DNA from: CAZPWF01 sp964610775
Lineage (GTDB): Bacteria > Patescibacteriota > Saccharimonadia > Saccharimonadales > JACQNP01
Assembly: GCA_964610775.1 (NCBI GenBank)
Contig: CAZSZC010000009.1
Span: 1-38,784 of the forward strand
Direction: 5' to 3'
Length of the DNA stretch: 38,784 bases
Positions 13,625 to 21,730 of this stretch are shown here, piece after piece. The notes below the pieces were generated by a model. That model was not told the origin of the DNA, ran no database searches, and saw only the letters and a list, made by a program, of their open reading frames with translations. Made by a program: the position numbers and the translations under genes. How positions within the stretch are numbered: position 1 is the stretch's first letter; every line of letters begins with the position of its first letter.

Positions 13625-16450
13625 ATGCCGAAAAAGCCAGTGACAAAGTTGCCGAAAGATAAATTATTGCCAAGAGTAACCATGTTCTTTTTTCGACATG
13701 CTCGTACTACAGCACTAATATGGATGGCTTTAACCCTATTTGGCGCACTTAGTTATACAACGCTATTAAAACGTGAAGGTTTCCCAAGTGTCAATATCCC
13801 TATATCTATAGTTAACGGAAGCTACTTCGTTAATGATCCCGCTAAGGTTGATTCCGAACTTACCAAACCCCTTGCCGAGATTGCCTTACAACAAAGTGAT
13901 GTGAAAACAGTTCAGACACAAAGTGCTGCTAACTTCTTCAATATTAGTGTCCAGTATAGGGAAGGCACAGACGCCAAAGCAGCTTCACAAGAATTAAAAC
14001 GAGCAATAGACATCTCGGGCAAATTACCTAAAACTTCAAGGATTCAGTATAACGTTCCATACTTTGGGGCTACGGGTGGAGATAGCCAGCAAATTGATGT
14101 GGCAGTGTCATTTTATGCAACTAAACCAACTAGCACAGAAACACTTGCCGCTAAAGGTAGGCAAGCGACCGAATGGTTAAAAGCTCAGCATATGCCTAAT
14201 GTGAAGGATGTGTTCCTTAAGAACCCCATTCAACAAGCTAGCAATCCAGCAACTGGACAGGTTGTAAGCGTTCAAAAATCTTTTGATCGATTTGGAATAC
14301 GAGAAGATAACTCTAATAACTACTATGACTCAGTAATAATTGGTGTCGCTGCAGAAAAAAATGTTGATGTTTTGAAGCTAGATAAGGATGTGAGGCAGGC
14401 TCTTGCAAAATTAGAAGACCAAGGCCAGTTTAAAGGTTACCAGGCTGAGGTAAGTGCTAGTTTTGCACCTCAGATAACTGAAAACATTAGCGAACTGCAA
14501 AGAGTGTTACTCGAAGGCTTACTGGCAGTGTTGATTGTGGGCTCCATAGTTATTGCCATAAGAGCATCACTTATTACTGTCATATCAATGATAACTGTAC
14601 TTTTAATATCCCTAGGCCTGCTCTTTGTGATTGGTTATACATTAAACGTTATTACTCTATTCGCACTAATTCTAGCCTTGGCTTTAATAGTTGACGATAC
14701 GATAATAATGGTTGAAGCAATCGATGCAGCCCGGCATCACCACAAAGATCCCAATAAAGCTGTTGCCGAAGCCTCTCGAAAGGTTAGCCGCGCCATGGTA
14801 GCAGCCACAGCAACTGCGGCTTTGAGTTTTGTGCCACTACTTTTTGTGGGTGGAGTATTGGGTAGTTTTATTAGAGCTATACCCGTAACTATAATCGCTG
14901 CACTTATTATTAGTTTATTGGTTGCTTTAATATTTATCCCATTTTTCGCTAGATATTTACTGCTAGGAAAAAAACAAATGGGAGCCAAAGGAGTCACTGA
15001 GGTTGCCGCAGGTTTTGAGAACAACATAGCTCGTTTCGTAACTAGACCGATGTTATGGGCAAGCGGCTCACGAAAGCGATTATTTAGTATCGGACTAAGT
15101 GCTGTAGCTATAGGATTTGCATTTTTCCTAGGTGGAATATTTATAGCACGTGATGTGGTATTTAATATATTCCCACCAACAAAAGATACTAACGGTTTGA
15201 TACTAAATATGAACTTCCCACCCAACACAAACATACAAGAAGCTGAAAAAATTGCAGCTGAAGCTGACAAACTAGCATCTTCTGTAATTGGCAGTAACTT
15301 TGAGACAGCTTCTTACTTCGCAACTGGCAGCGCCCAAGATGCAACCGAAACCATATTCATAACACCATACAATAAAAGAGACATCACTTCCCAGCAATTA
15401 TCTAAAGAGTTACAGAAAAAGTTCGACAATGACTTCAAACAAGCTAAAGTTATTGTTGGCCAGTCTGATATTGGACCGCCAAGCGCACCATTTGTTGTTC
15501 AGATAACGGCCGATAATCGTAAGCAAGCATACGTTCTTGCGAACGACATATCAAAATATCTAAGTGATGTGAAACTTAAGCGGCCCAATGGAACAGAAGC
15601 GCGAATGCTTAATGTAAGCATTTCCGATCAAGATCTGTACATTCGCAGTAATGGTAGGCCAATAATAACCGTATCGGCTAGCTTTGATGGTAATGATACG
15701 ACTACGCTCGTTAGTCTAGCCCAACAATCAATCAAATCTCACTATACAAATGAAAAGGTGAGTAGCTTCGGTGTTGATGGAAATTCGGTTAATTTTGATC
15801 TTGGTCAAGAATCAGAGAATCAGGATTCATTCAAAACTTTAGCGTTAGCATTTCCAATAATGTTAGTAGTTATGTACATACTATTAGCTATTCAGTTCCG
15901 GTCATTCTTGCAGCCGCTTCTTATATTCTTAGCGATTCCGTTTAGTATATTCGGCATTATGCTAGGTCTAGATATTACCAACAACGCAATTAGCTTCTTT
16001 GCGATGCTCGGGTTCTTTGCTCTGGTTGGTCTTAGTATAAAGAATACTATCCTGCTTACAGACTTTGCCAATCAAGCAAGAAAGCTAGGAGAACCACCTA
16101 TCGAGGCTGCAGTTGCAGCATTACGCGAACGGTTCCGTCCATTATTCGCTACGAGTGTAACTGCAGTCGTTTCATTGATACCATTGGCTATTACGAGCCC
16201 ATTTTGGGAAGGGTTAGCGGTAGTACTAATCTTTGGTCTTATATCAAGCACCGTATTAGTAGTAACGATTTTCCCATATTACTACCTAGGTGCCGAATAT
16301 CTGCGTATTAAAGTACCTGCTGCTCTGTTTGGCAATAAGAAATCTCACACCAAAAAAATAGGTGACAAACCTAAAAATCGTACAGCTAAAGAAGCCGTAA
16401 AAACAAATCCCAAAACCAAAAAAAATAATAAAAACAAAACTAAGAAGTAA
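13625..16450 (+). CDS. RND superfamily efflux permease
   Basis: A 941-residue proton-driven exporter of the AcrB/HAE type. One membrane segment near 28-47 is followed by a large exported domain, a block of six membrane helices (about 295-460), a second exported domain and six more helices (about 720-880). Proton-relay residues are intact: D357-D358 in LIVDDTIIMVE and K806 in LSIKNTILLTDFA match AcrB D407-D408 and K940. It is shorter than AcrB (about 1,040-1,050 residues) and has a Lys/Asn-rich tail. No membrane-fusion or outer-membrane partner is nearby. ATG 13625 has GGGGAG four bases upstream; the TTG at 13607 would put that ribosome site in the coding region. Confidence 0.92.
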   Translation: MPKKPVTKLPKDKLLPRVTMFFFRHARTTALIWMALTLFGALSYTTLLKREGFPSVNIPISIVNGSYFVNDPAKVDSELTKPLAEIALQQSDVKTVQTQSAANFFNISVQYREGTDAKAASQELKRAIDISGKLPKTSRIQYNVPYFGATGGDSQQIDVAVSFYATKPTSTETLAAKGRQATEWLKAQHMPNVKDVFLKNPIQQASNPATGQVVSVQKSFDRFGIREDNSNNYYDSVIIGVAAEKNVDVLKLDKDVRQALAKLEDQGQFKGYQAEVSASFAPQITENISELQRVLLEGLLAVLIVGSIVIAIRASLITVISMITVLLISLGLLFVIGYTLNVITLFALILALALIVDDTIIMVEAIDAARHHHKDPNKAVAEASRKVSRAMVAATATAALSFVPLLFVGGVLGSFIRAIPVTIIAALIISLLVALIFIPFFARYLLLGKKQMGAKGVTEVAAGFENNIARFVTRPMLWASGSRKRLFSIGLSAVAIGFAFFLGGIFIARDVVFNIFPPTKDTNGLILNMNFPPNTNIQEAEKIAAEADKLASSVIGSNFETASYFATGSAQDATETIFITPYNKRDITSQQLSKELQKKFDNDFKQAKVIVGQSDIGPPSAPFVVQITADNRKQAYVLANDISKYLSDVKLKRPNGTEARMLNVSISDQDLYIRSNGRPIITVSASFDGNDTTTLVSLAQQSIKSHYTNEKVSSFGVDGNSVNFDLGQESENQDSFKTLALAFPIMLVVMYILLAIQFRSFLQPLLIFLAIPFSIFGIMLGLDITNNAISFFAMLGFFALVGLSIKNTILLTDFANQARKLGEPPIEAAVAALRERFRPLFATSVTAVVSLIPLAITSPFWEGLAVVLIFGLISSTVLVVTIFPYYYLGAEYLRIKVPAALFGNKKSHTKKIGDKPKNRTAKEAVKTNPKTKKNNKNKTKK

Positions 16451-16456
16451 TGACTT

Positions 16457-16465
16457 TGCTATTAT
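16457..16465 (+). promoter_or_regulatory. Extended -10 box predicting a leaderless start at 16472
   Basis: TGC precedes TATTAT (16460-16465), six bases before the ATG at 16472 and just downstream of the RND stop codon. Confidence 0.55.
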
Positions 16466-16471
16466 AGACAG

Positions 16472-17416
16472 ATGCAACCTGCTTATGTAGTATCGAGTGT
16501 TTGGTGGTATTCATTAGTTGGAATACTTTTGTTGTATGCAGTAGTAGAGTGGCGTCATATGCGCCGAGACCATGTTGTAAAGTTCAGGGAAGCCGTATTT
16601 TGGACAATATTTTACGTTTCACTTGGTGTCGCATATTCTATACCGATATTTATCTGGCTTGGCAACCAAGCCGGCGGCGAATATCTGGCCGCGTTTTTTA
16701 CAGAAAAGGCTCTGAGTTTAGACAATTTGTTTGTTTTTGGTTTAATATTCGCTACTTTTAAACTGCCCAAGAAGCTCGAAAGGCGAGTACTTAATTATGG
16801 CGTTGTTGGAGCGATAATATTCAGGTTAATCTTCATCGTTGCAGGCATCGCACTACTAGAAAAGTTTAAGTGGATATCGATTATATTCGGCCTAATACTC
16901 CTCCGAGCAGCTTGGCATGCTTACCAGGATGCTCGCGGAAAATCTGAGGAAATGGAAGTAACAAACACCAAGACATGGAAGATACTGTCTTCTATATTGC
17001 CTTTATACCATCATTACGTTGACCATAAGTTACTTGTAGTCAGAAATGGTAAGCGCCTGTTCACAATGCTTTTTGCAGTTATATTAATGATCGAGTTTAC
17101 GGACATATTGTTTGCTGTTGATTCCGTACCCGCAGTATTAGCAATCTCAACTAATCGATTTATAGCTTACTCCAGTAATATCTTCGCGATACTCGGCTTA
17201 CGAGCTCTCTATTTTGTGTATGCACAAGTTGCAGAAAAGTTCTGGGCACTGAAGTGGGGAATAAGTATTATATTGGGCTGGATAAGTTTCAAACTAATTG
17301 TTTCACCTTTTAACTGGCATATACCCAACAGCATCAACCTGGGAGTAATTATTGGGGTACTTATTTTTACAATTGTGCTCTCTAGCGCCTACCCTCAACA
17401 AATTACTAAAGAGTAA
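16472..17416 (+). CDS. TerC family membrane protein (Alx/TerC type)
   Basis: A 314-residue integral membrane protein with about nine helices. FFTEKALSLDNLFVFG at about residues 70-85 and EFTDILFAVDSVPAVLAIS at about 207-225 are the two TerC signature repeats with conserved acidic residues inside the membrane. Alx and related TerC proteins are linked to manganese export and metal homeostasis, and to tellurium resistance operons; the Alx-like length and layout fit the metal-exporter branch. It follows the RND gene by 21 bases and has its own -10 box, then is followed six bases later by a small membrane protein, probably cotranscribed. Confidence 0.9.
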   Translation: MQPAYVVSSVWWYSLVGILLLYAVVEWRHMRRDHVVKFREAVFWTIFYVSLGVAYSIPIFIWLGNQAGGEYLAAFFTEKALSLDNLFVFGLIFATFKLPKKLERRVLNYGVVGAIIFRLIFIVAGIALLEKFKWISIIFGLILLRAAWHAYQDARGKSEEMEVTNTKTWKILSSILPLYHHYVDHKLLVVRNGKRLFTMLFAVILMIEFTDILFAVDSVPAVLAISTNRFIAYSSNIFAILGLRALYFVYAQVAEKFWALKWGISIILGWISFKLIVSPFNWHIPNSINLGVIIGVLIFTIVLSSAYPQQITKE

Positions 17417-17422
17417 TTATAT

Positions 17423-17707
17423 ATGTCGAAAAAAGTACTTGAAGGCGAGATAATAGACGAACATTCCAGGGTATCGAGACGCAATAATAACTCTGATATT
17501 CCCGACATGAAACTATCAACATTCCCAGGATGGCGCTTGCTGTTCTGTCTCGTACCGATATTTGGATTTATATTCGCTATTATTTGGTATTACTACGACA
17601 AGTCCAAACAACGCATAACAATTTTCCCAGCAGCAGGAATAGTTATCGCGCTTTTTGCCAGTAGTACATTTATTGTGCTGCGATTTATACTGCGAGCGAT
17701 CTTCTAA
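17423..17707 (+). CDS. Small two-helix membrane protein downstream of terC-like gene
   Basis: A 94-residue protein with a polar amino-terminal third (EIIDEHSRVSRRNNNSDIPD), and two membrane segments (about 36-55 and 66-90). Family not recognised. The six-base gap to the TerC-like gene and lack of a separate promoter suggest cotranscription, so a role with metal transport or membrane stress is possible but unproven. Its last four bases overlap the end of the convergent surface-protein gene. Confidence 0.55.
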   Translation: MSKKVLEGEIIDEHSRVSRRNNNSDIPDMKLSTFPGWRLLFCLVPIFGFIFAIIWYYYDKSKQRITIFPAAGIVIALFASSTFIVLRFILRAIF

Positions 17708-18909
17708 CCAATTAAATCATCGAGCAAGGTGCACTTGAGTGTCTTATCGCCAACTTTGGCTATACATGAGGTACTCGTCTGTATGACTATATCTACACCA
17801 GTTTCTTTACATGGAAGCACCGGCACATCACTAACTTTGACATTAAAAGTGTTTCCGTTTGAATTCGCTGCCTGAACTTGAAATAAATAGTTTTGGCCAG
17901 AAACTAAACCATTAACCGTGTCTTCTGTTAGAGTATTATTTTGCTGTCGATCCTCCACGCCAAAACCAAATGTATGCCCAGCCCGGCCCGGCCCAGTCGA
18001 CCAGGCAACTACACGGTATGGAATTAAGACATTACTACTGGTTTTTACTGTGGATTTAATTGAGCCAGAACTTCCGTTTTGCGAGTTGCCACCACAAACC
18101 TTTGGCAGATTCAGATATACCGTCTGATTTAGACCAGGCCAGATCTGATTTGACATAGCACCGCCATACCAGACTTCAGTCGATTGCATAGTTTTATGGG
18201 GATTTTCGGTCTGTTTTCGCTCCAGCTTGTAAGTTTCAATATAGACACTTGCGCCGCTTGGTATGTTATCAAAACAAACTTCACGAACACCATCAGCGGA
18301 TCCTTCCTCTGGCAGCTCAGTGTTGATCACATAGTACTTAGAATAACCATTGAGGCCATCTATTGGCTGTCCGTCTTCATTAATCTTTTGCTTACCGATC
18401 ATGTAGTCGGCACTCACTTGTGCAGTAACGGCTTTGCCGTCCTCCCCCTGTACCACAACCTTAAGTGAATTAGTGTTGCTGCAGTCCTTTTCTTGGTATA
18501 AGTGTGACTCCCATGGCAGAGGCTCACGCACTTGCTCGGTGGTAGTTGTAGTATCAATTGTTGCCGTATTAGAAGTTTCAGTCGGCAGAACCGTACTGGA
18601 AGCAGTTTTTTCTGTAGTAGTCGATTCGATGGTGAGCACTGTGGTTTTAGCCGAATTGTGGGTGATCGTTGTTTCGGTTAGTTGCGCATCGGACACTGGG
18701 CTAGTCTCCGCCTCTTGTTCCATAGGCAAGTATGCAAGGCCAACCAGGCATACAGTTCCTAGCCCAATTAATGCTTTCCTCGTAAATGATAATCGATGAT
18801 TTGACTCAACGACAAAATCAAACAATTCTGGCGATTTGTCAGAAAACTTCATTAACTTCAACGCTATCGCAGTGAGACAAGAACTGCAAGCATAAGCAGT
18901 AACAATCAT
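17704..18909 (-). CDS. Membrane-anchored Ser/Thr-rich surface protein
   Basis: A 401-residue protein. An amino-terminal polar stretch with Cys residues (ACSSCLTA) is followed by one membrane segment near residues 47-66 (KALIGLGTVCLVGLAYLP). Residues 70-140 are Ser/Thr-rich (TTTEKTASS, TIDTTTTTEQV), like a wall-spanning stalk. The distal part is beta-rich: VVVQGEDGKAVTAQVSADY resembles Ig/prealbumin-like folds, and a region near 300-370 resembles fibronectin III (SGQNYLFQVQAANSNGNTF). Several Cys in the exported part may form disulfides, consistent with the VKOR gene elsewhere in the window. ATG 18909 is preferred over TTG 18927, which overlaps the shared promoter. No known family named. Confidence 0.65.
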   Translation of the reverse strand: MIVTAYACSSCLTAIALKLMKFSDKSPELFDFVVESNHRLSFTRKALIGLGTVCLVGLAYLPMEQEAETSPVSDAQLTETTITHNSAKTTVLTIESTTTEKTASSTVLPTETSNTATIDTTTTTEQVREPLPWESHLYQEKDCSNTNSLKVVVQGEDGKAVTAQVSADYMIGKQKINEDGQPIDGLNGYSKYYVINTELPEEGSADGVREVCFDNIPSGASVYIETYKLERKQTENPHKTMQSTEVWYGGAMSNQIWPGLNQTVYLNLPKVCGGNSQNGSSGSIKSTVKTSSNVLIPYRVVAWSTGPGRAGHTFGFGVEDRQQNNTLTEDTVNGLVSGQNYLFQVQAANSNGNTFNVKVSDVPVLPCKETGVDIVIQTSTSCIAKVGDKTLKCTLLDDLIG

Positions 18910-18918
18910 TGTGTTTCG

Positions 18919-18928
18919 ATGATACAAT
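18919..18928. promoter_or_regulatory. Overlapping divergent -10 boxes
   Basis: Only 26 bases separate the two divergent start codons. On the plus strand TACAAT (18923-18928) lies seven bases before the ATG at 18936; on the minus strand TATCAT (18924-18919) lies nine bases before the ATG at 18909. The two boxes overlap by two bases, so one site may drive both genes. Confidence 0.45.
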
Positions 18929-18935
18929 TTAGAAT

Positions 18936-21296
18936 ATGTTAAATTCTGCTCTGCGGCATCGGCTTGCAGCTTATAGAAATCCTATCTACATCGTCTATGC
19001 AATGCTAGGAATTGTAATTTTTCTATTCGGTTGGCTGGTTGTACGCGGAGGAGTAGGTTCACTTGAAACGTATGTTTTTCGATTCTTTAATGAATTGCCG
19101 TCATTTCTTTCACCTATAGTAATGCTAATATCACTATTCGGAACCATTGGTTTCGTACTAGTCGCGACATTTATATCTTTACTCAGACGACATTATTCTC
19201 ACGCCTTGAAATTTTTATTAGCAGGTGGGATTGCGTGGCTAGTAGTAAAATGGCTCAAAACCTACGCCATAAGAGCACGCCCAAGTGAAATACTACCCAA
19301 CGTACAACTTAGAGAAAATCTAGACAGCGTCATTGGGTACCCATCAGGTCATGCAGCCGTCGTAACAGCCCTTGGCGTAGTAGCCTATATGTACATTCCA
19401 AAAAAGTATCATCGCTTTATTACGATCATTATCATTGCAGTGTGTTTGTCTCGACTATTCTTAGGGATGCATCTACCAATGGATGTAGTAGGTGGCTTTG
19501 GTGTCGGACTTGCAATAGCAAGTGTTTTAAATTTTATATTCGGTGATACTAGGGGAAAGTTTGTATCATCAAAACTTATAAAACGTAAACTTGGAGCTCT
19601 TCATCTAGATGTAAAATCCGTGAAGAGGGCCAGCGTCGATGCAAGAGGCAGTACACCGTTTTTTATAACCTTGCAGGACCAGAAAAAAATCTTTGTCAAA
19701 GTAGTAGATACTAGTAATAATGTTGCAGACTGGTTGTTTAAGCTAACTAGAAAGGTCCGCTACAGACGACTTGAAGACGAAGCTCCATTCTTTACGCCTA
19801 AAAGACAGTTAGAACATGAAGCATATATAGCTGGACTAGCCCTAAACCACGGTGTGAGCACGCCAAGTGTACTTGGTATTTTTCATGTCAAGGAAGATAT
19901 GTGGGGCATGGCTCAATACATGATAGACGGTACGGGTCTAGATGACTTACCGCCAAAAATGCTTACACGTAAACTGTTAGTAAAAATATGGCAACAAGTT
20001 ACCAAGCTTCACTACGCCAATATTATTCATCGCGATCTAAGAGCCGCCAATATCTTTATTGACAAAGAGGGTGAGCCCTGGCTAATTGATTTTGGCTTCT
20101 CTGAAGCTTCAGTCTCTAGTAGTTCATTCCATAGAGATACAGTTGAGTTAATCGCTTCTTTATCCTGTATAGCCGACCCGAAGTTAGTAATTATTGCGGC
20201 CCAAGAAGTTATTGGCAAGCAGGAGCTAGTGGCGGCACTACCGTATTTGGAATATGCATCCCTATCAGGTGCAACAACAAAACTATTGAAATCCCAAAAA
20301 GGTAAGATAGAAATAATTCGATCAGAGCTAGTGAAGGCAACAAACACTAAAAAAATAACAAAGGCTAATATAAGTAGATTTCGACTAAGAACTTTCATAT
20401 ACATTGGGCTGATTGGGGTCGCTCTATATGTACTAATTCCACAACTGCCGGAGTTCAATGCAAGCATAGATAGTTTGAAACACAGCAATCCAAATTATAT
20501 AATTTGGGCCATTATTTGTTCGATATTAACTTATCCGGCTGCAGCTGGAGTATATACAATAATCTCCGTATACCCCATCCGATACTTAAGGACATTGTTG
20601 ATTAGTATTGCAACGAGTTTCACTAGTAGACTACTACCGGCAAGTAGCGGAGCAATGGCTACAGAAGCGAGATTTCTAAATAAATCAGGCTACAGTCCAG
20701 TAGAGGCCGGATCACTAGTGGCGCTAAATAACCTCATAGGATTTATGGGACATATGTTAATACTATTCATTGTAGCTGGTCTTACTAAAACTTCGTTGAG
20801 TAGTATCATCACAATTCCCGTATCAAGAAAAGTGCTAATTTTTGCGGGGATCATTATCGCCATAGCTATTATTACAATTGTTAGTATAAAAAAACTCAGA
20901 CGAAAAGCCAGGAAAGTATTAGTAGATCTTCGAAGAGATATTTCTAAATTACTACGTGAACCCGGAAGGTTTGCTTTCGCATTAGTTTGCGCAATGCTAA
21001 TCACATCTCTGTATGCAGGCGCTTTGTACTTTTGCGCTCAATCAGCAGGCCAAACAATTACTGTGCTTCAAGCATTCTTTGTACTCACAGTGGGAGTAAC
21101 GGCGGCCAGTGTAACACCAACTCCAGGAGGTATAGGTGGCGCTGAGGCTGGTCTTGTTGCCGGTTTCGTAAGTATCGGTATGGATTCTAGTACAGCACTA
21201 AGTATTTCACTTATTTATCGACTAATAACTTTCTGGCTACCAATAGTACCAGGTTTCATAGCATTTAATTTTGCTAGCAATAAAGAATTCATCTAA
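18936..21296 (+). CDS. PAP2 phosphatase / kinase-like / flippase-like fusion protein
   Basis: A 786-residue three-part membrane protein. Residues 1-205 are a PAP2 lipid phosphatase with all three motifs: K108-x6-R115-P116, PSGH at 136-139, and S172-R173 to H179 and D183. Residues about 215-460 resemble an RIO/ABC1/LPS-kinase fold with H365-R366-D367-L-R-x-x-N and D385-F-G. Residues about 485-786 hold eight or so helices of the UPF0104/lysylphosphatidylglycerol-synthase transmembrane type (flippase-like), including TPTPGGIGGAEAG. Such combinations are known from actinobacterial membrane proteins (from memory). Likely role: dephosphorylating and moving a lipid-linked or lipid-phosphate substrate at the membrane. 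Substrate is not readable. It is convergent with and overlaps the next gene by four bases. Confidence 0.88.
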   Translation: MLNSALRHRLAAYRNPIYIVYAMLGIVIFLFGWLVVRGGVGSLETYVFRFFNELPSFLSPIVMLISLFGTIGFVLVATFISLLRRHYSHALKFLLAGGIAWLVVKWLKTYAIRARPSEILPNVQLRENLDSVIGYPSGHAAVVTALGVVAYMYIPKKYHRFITIIIIAVCLSRLFLGMHLPMDVVGGFGVGLAIASVLNFIFGDTRGKFVSSKLIKRKLGALHLDVKSVKRASVDARGSTPFFITLQDQKKIFVKVVDTSNNVADWLFKLTRKVRYRRLEDEAPFFTPKRQLEHEAYIAGLALNHGVSTPSVLGIFHVKEDMWGMAQYMIDGTGLDDLPPKMLTRKLLVKIWQQVTKLHYANIIHRDLRAANIFIDKEGEPWLIDFGFSEASVSSSSFHRDTVELIASLSCIADPKLVIIAAQEVIGKQELVAALPYLEYASLSGATTKLLKSQKGKIEIIRSELVKATNTKKITKANISRFRLRTFIYIGLIGVALYVLIPQLPEFNASIDSLKHSNPNYIIWAIICSILTYPAAAGVYTIISVYPIRYLRTLLISIATSFTSRLLPASSGAMATEARFLNKSGYSPVEAGSLVALNNLIGFMGHMLILFIVAGLTKTSLSSIITIPVSRKVLIFAGIIIAIAIITIVSIKKLRRKARKVLVDLRRDISKLLREPGRFAFALVCAMLITSLYAGALYFCAQSAGQTITVLQAFFVLTVGVTAASVTPTPGGIGGAEAGLVAGFVSIGMDSSTALSISLIYRLITFWLPIVPGFIAFNFASNKEFI

Positions 21297-21730
21297 CGCT
21301 TCGGAGTTGGCGCTGTGTCAATTGAGACTGGGCCTACCGAGATAATCCGATCAATGCTTGGTCTGTATATAATGGCGATTTTATTTGTTTGATATATCAA
21401 AACCTTGTCTCCATTATCGGCCTTTTTTAAGAAGTCAGAACTTATTTTTGCTTTGTCAGTCACCGTTGCTAGTGCAGGCTCTTCATCAGAAGGTAGTAGA
21501 TAATGCTTACTTATTTGTTGCTTTATGCCATTAACATCATCCGCACCTTTTTTGCGGCCTCTTGTTTGAAACAACCAGAATATCAATACGCAGGCCAACA
21601 CTACCGTCAAAGACAGAGTTAGTATGCTTAGGTATCGATTCATTCGAAACTTGATTACATTCGAATCATTCGCCAACGGCCGACGTATGTCCTGAATACG
21701 ATTTGGCTGTTTAAGATTATTCTTTGCCAC
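21293..21730 (-). CDS. Small bitopic membrane protein, last gene of the surface operon
   Basis: A 145-residue protein with a polar start, one membrane segment near 32-52 (LSILTLSLTVVLACVLIFW), and an exported domain with YLLPSDEEPALATVTDKAK and NGDKVLIYQTNKIAIIYRPS. This pattern recurs in CPR membrane proteins near surface or pilus genes (from memory); the family has no function assigned. The GTG start overlaps the stop of the preceding large surface protein gene by one base (TAGTG), so it is translationally coupled to it. Confidence 0.7.
   Translation of the reverse strand: MAKNNLKQPNRIQDIRRPLANDSNVIKFRMNRYLSILTLSLTVVLACVLIFWLFQTRGRKKGADDVNGIKQQISKHYLLPSDEEPALATVTDKAKISSDFLKKADNGDKVLIYQTNKIAIIYRPSIDRIISVGPVSIDTAPTPKR

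Noticed and set aside
14737..15270. 177-codon open frame antisense to the RND gene
   Set aside because: It mirrors the membrane-helix and linker coding of a confident gene; composition is a shadow of it and no start signal is present.
18434..18799. 121-codon open frame antisense to the Ser/Thr-rich surface protein
   Set aside because: Its Val/Ser-rich composition is the complement of Thr/Ser-rich codons on the other strand.
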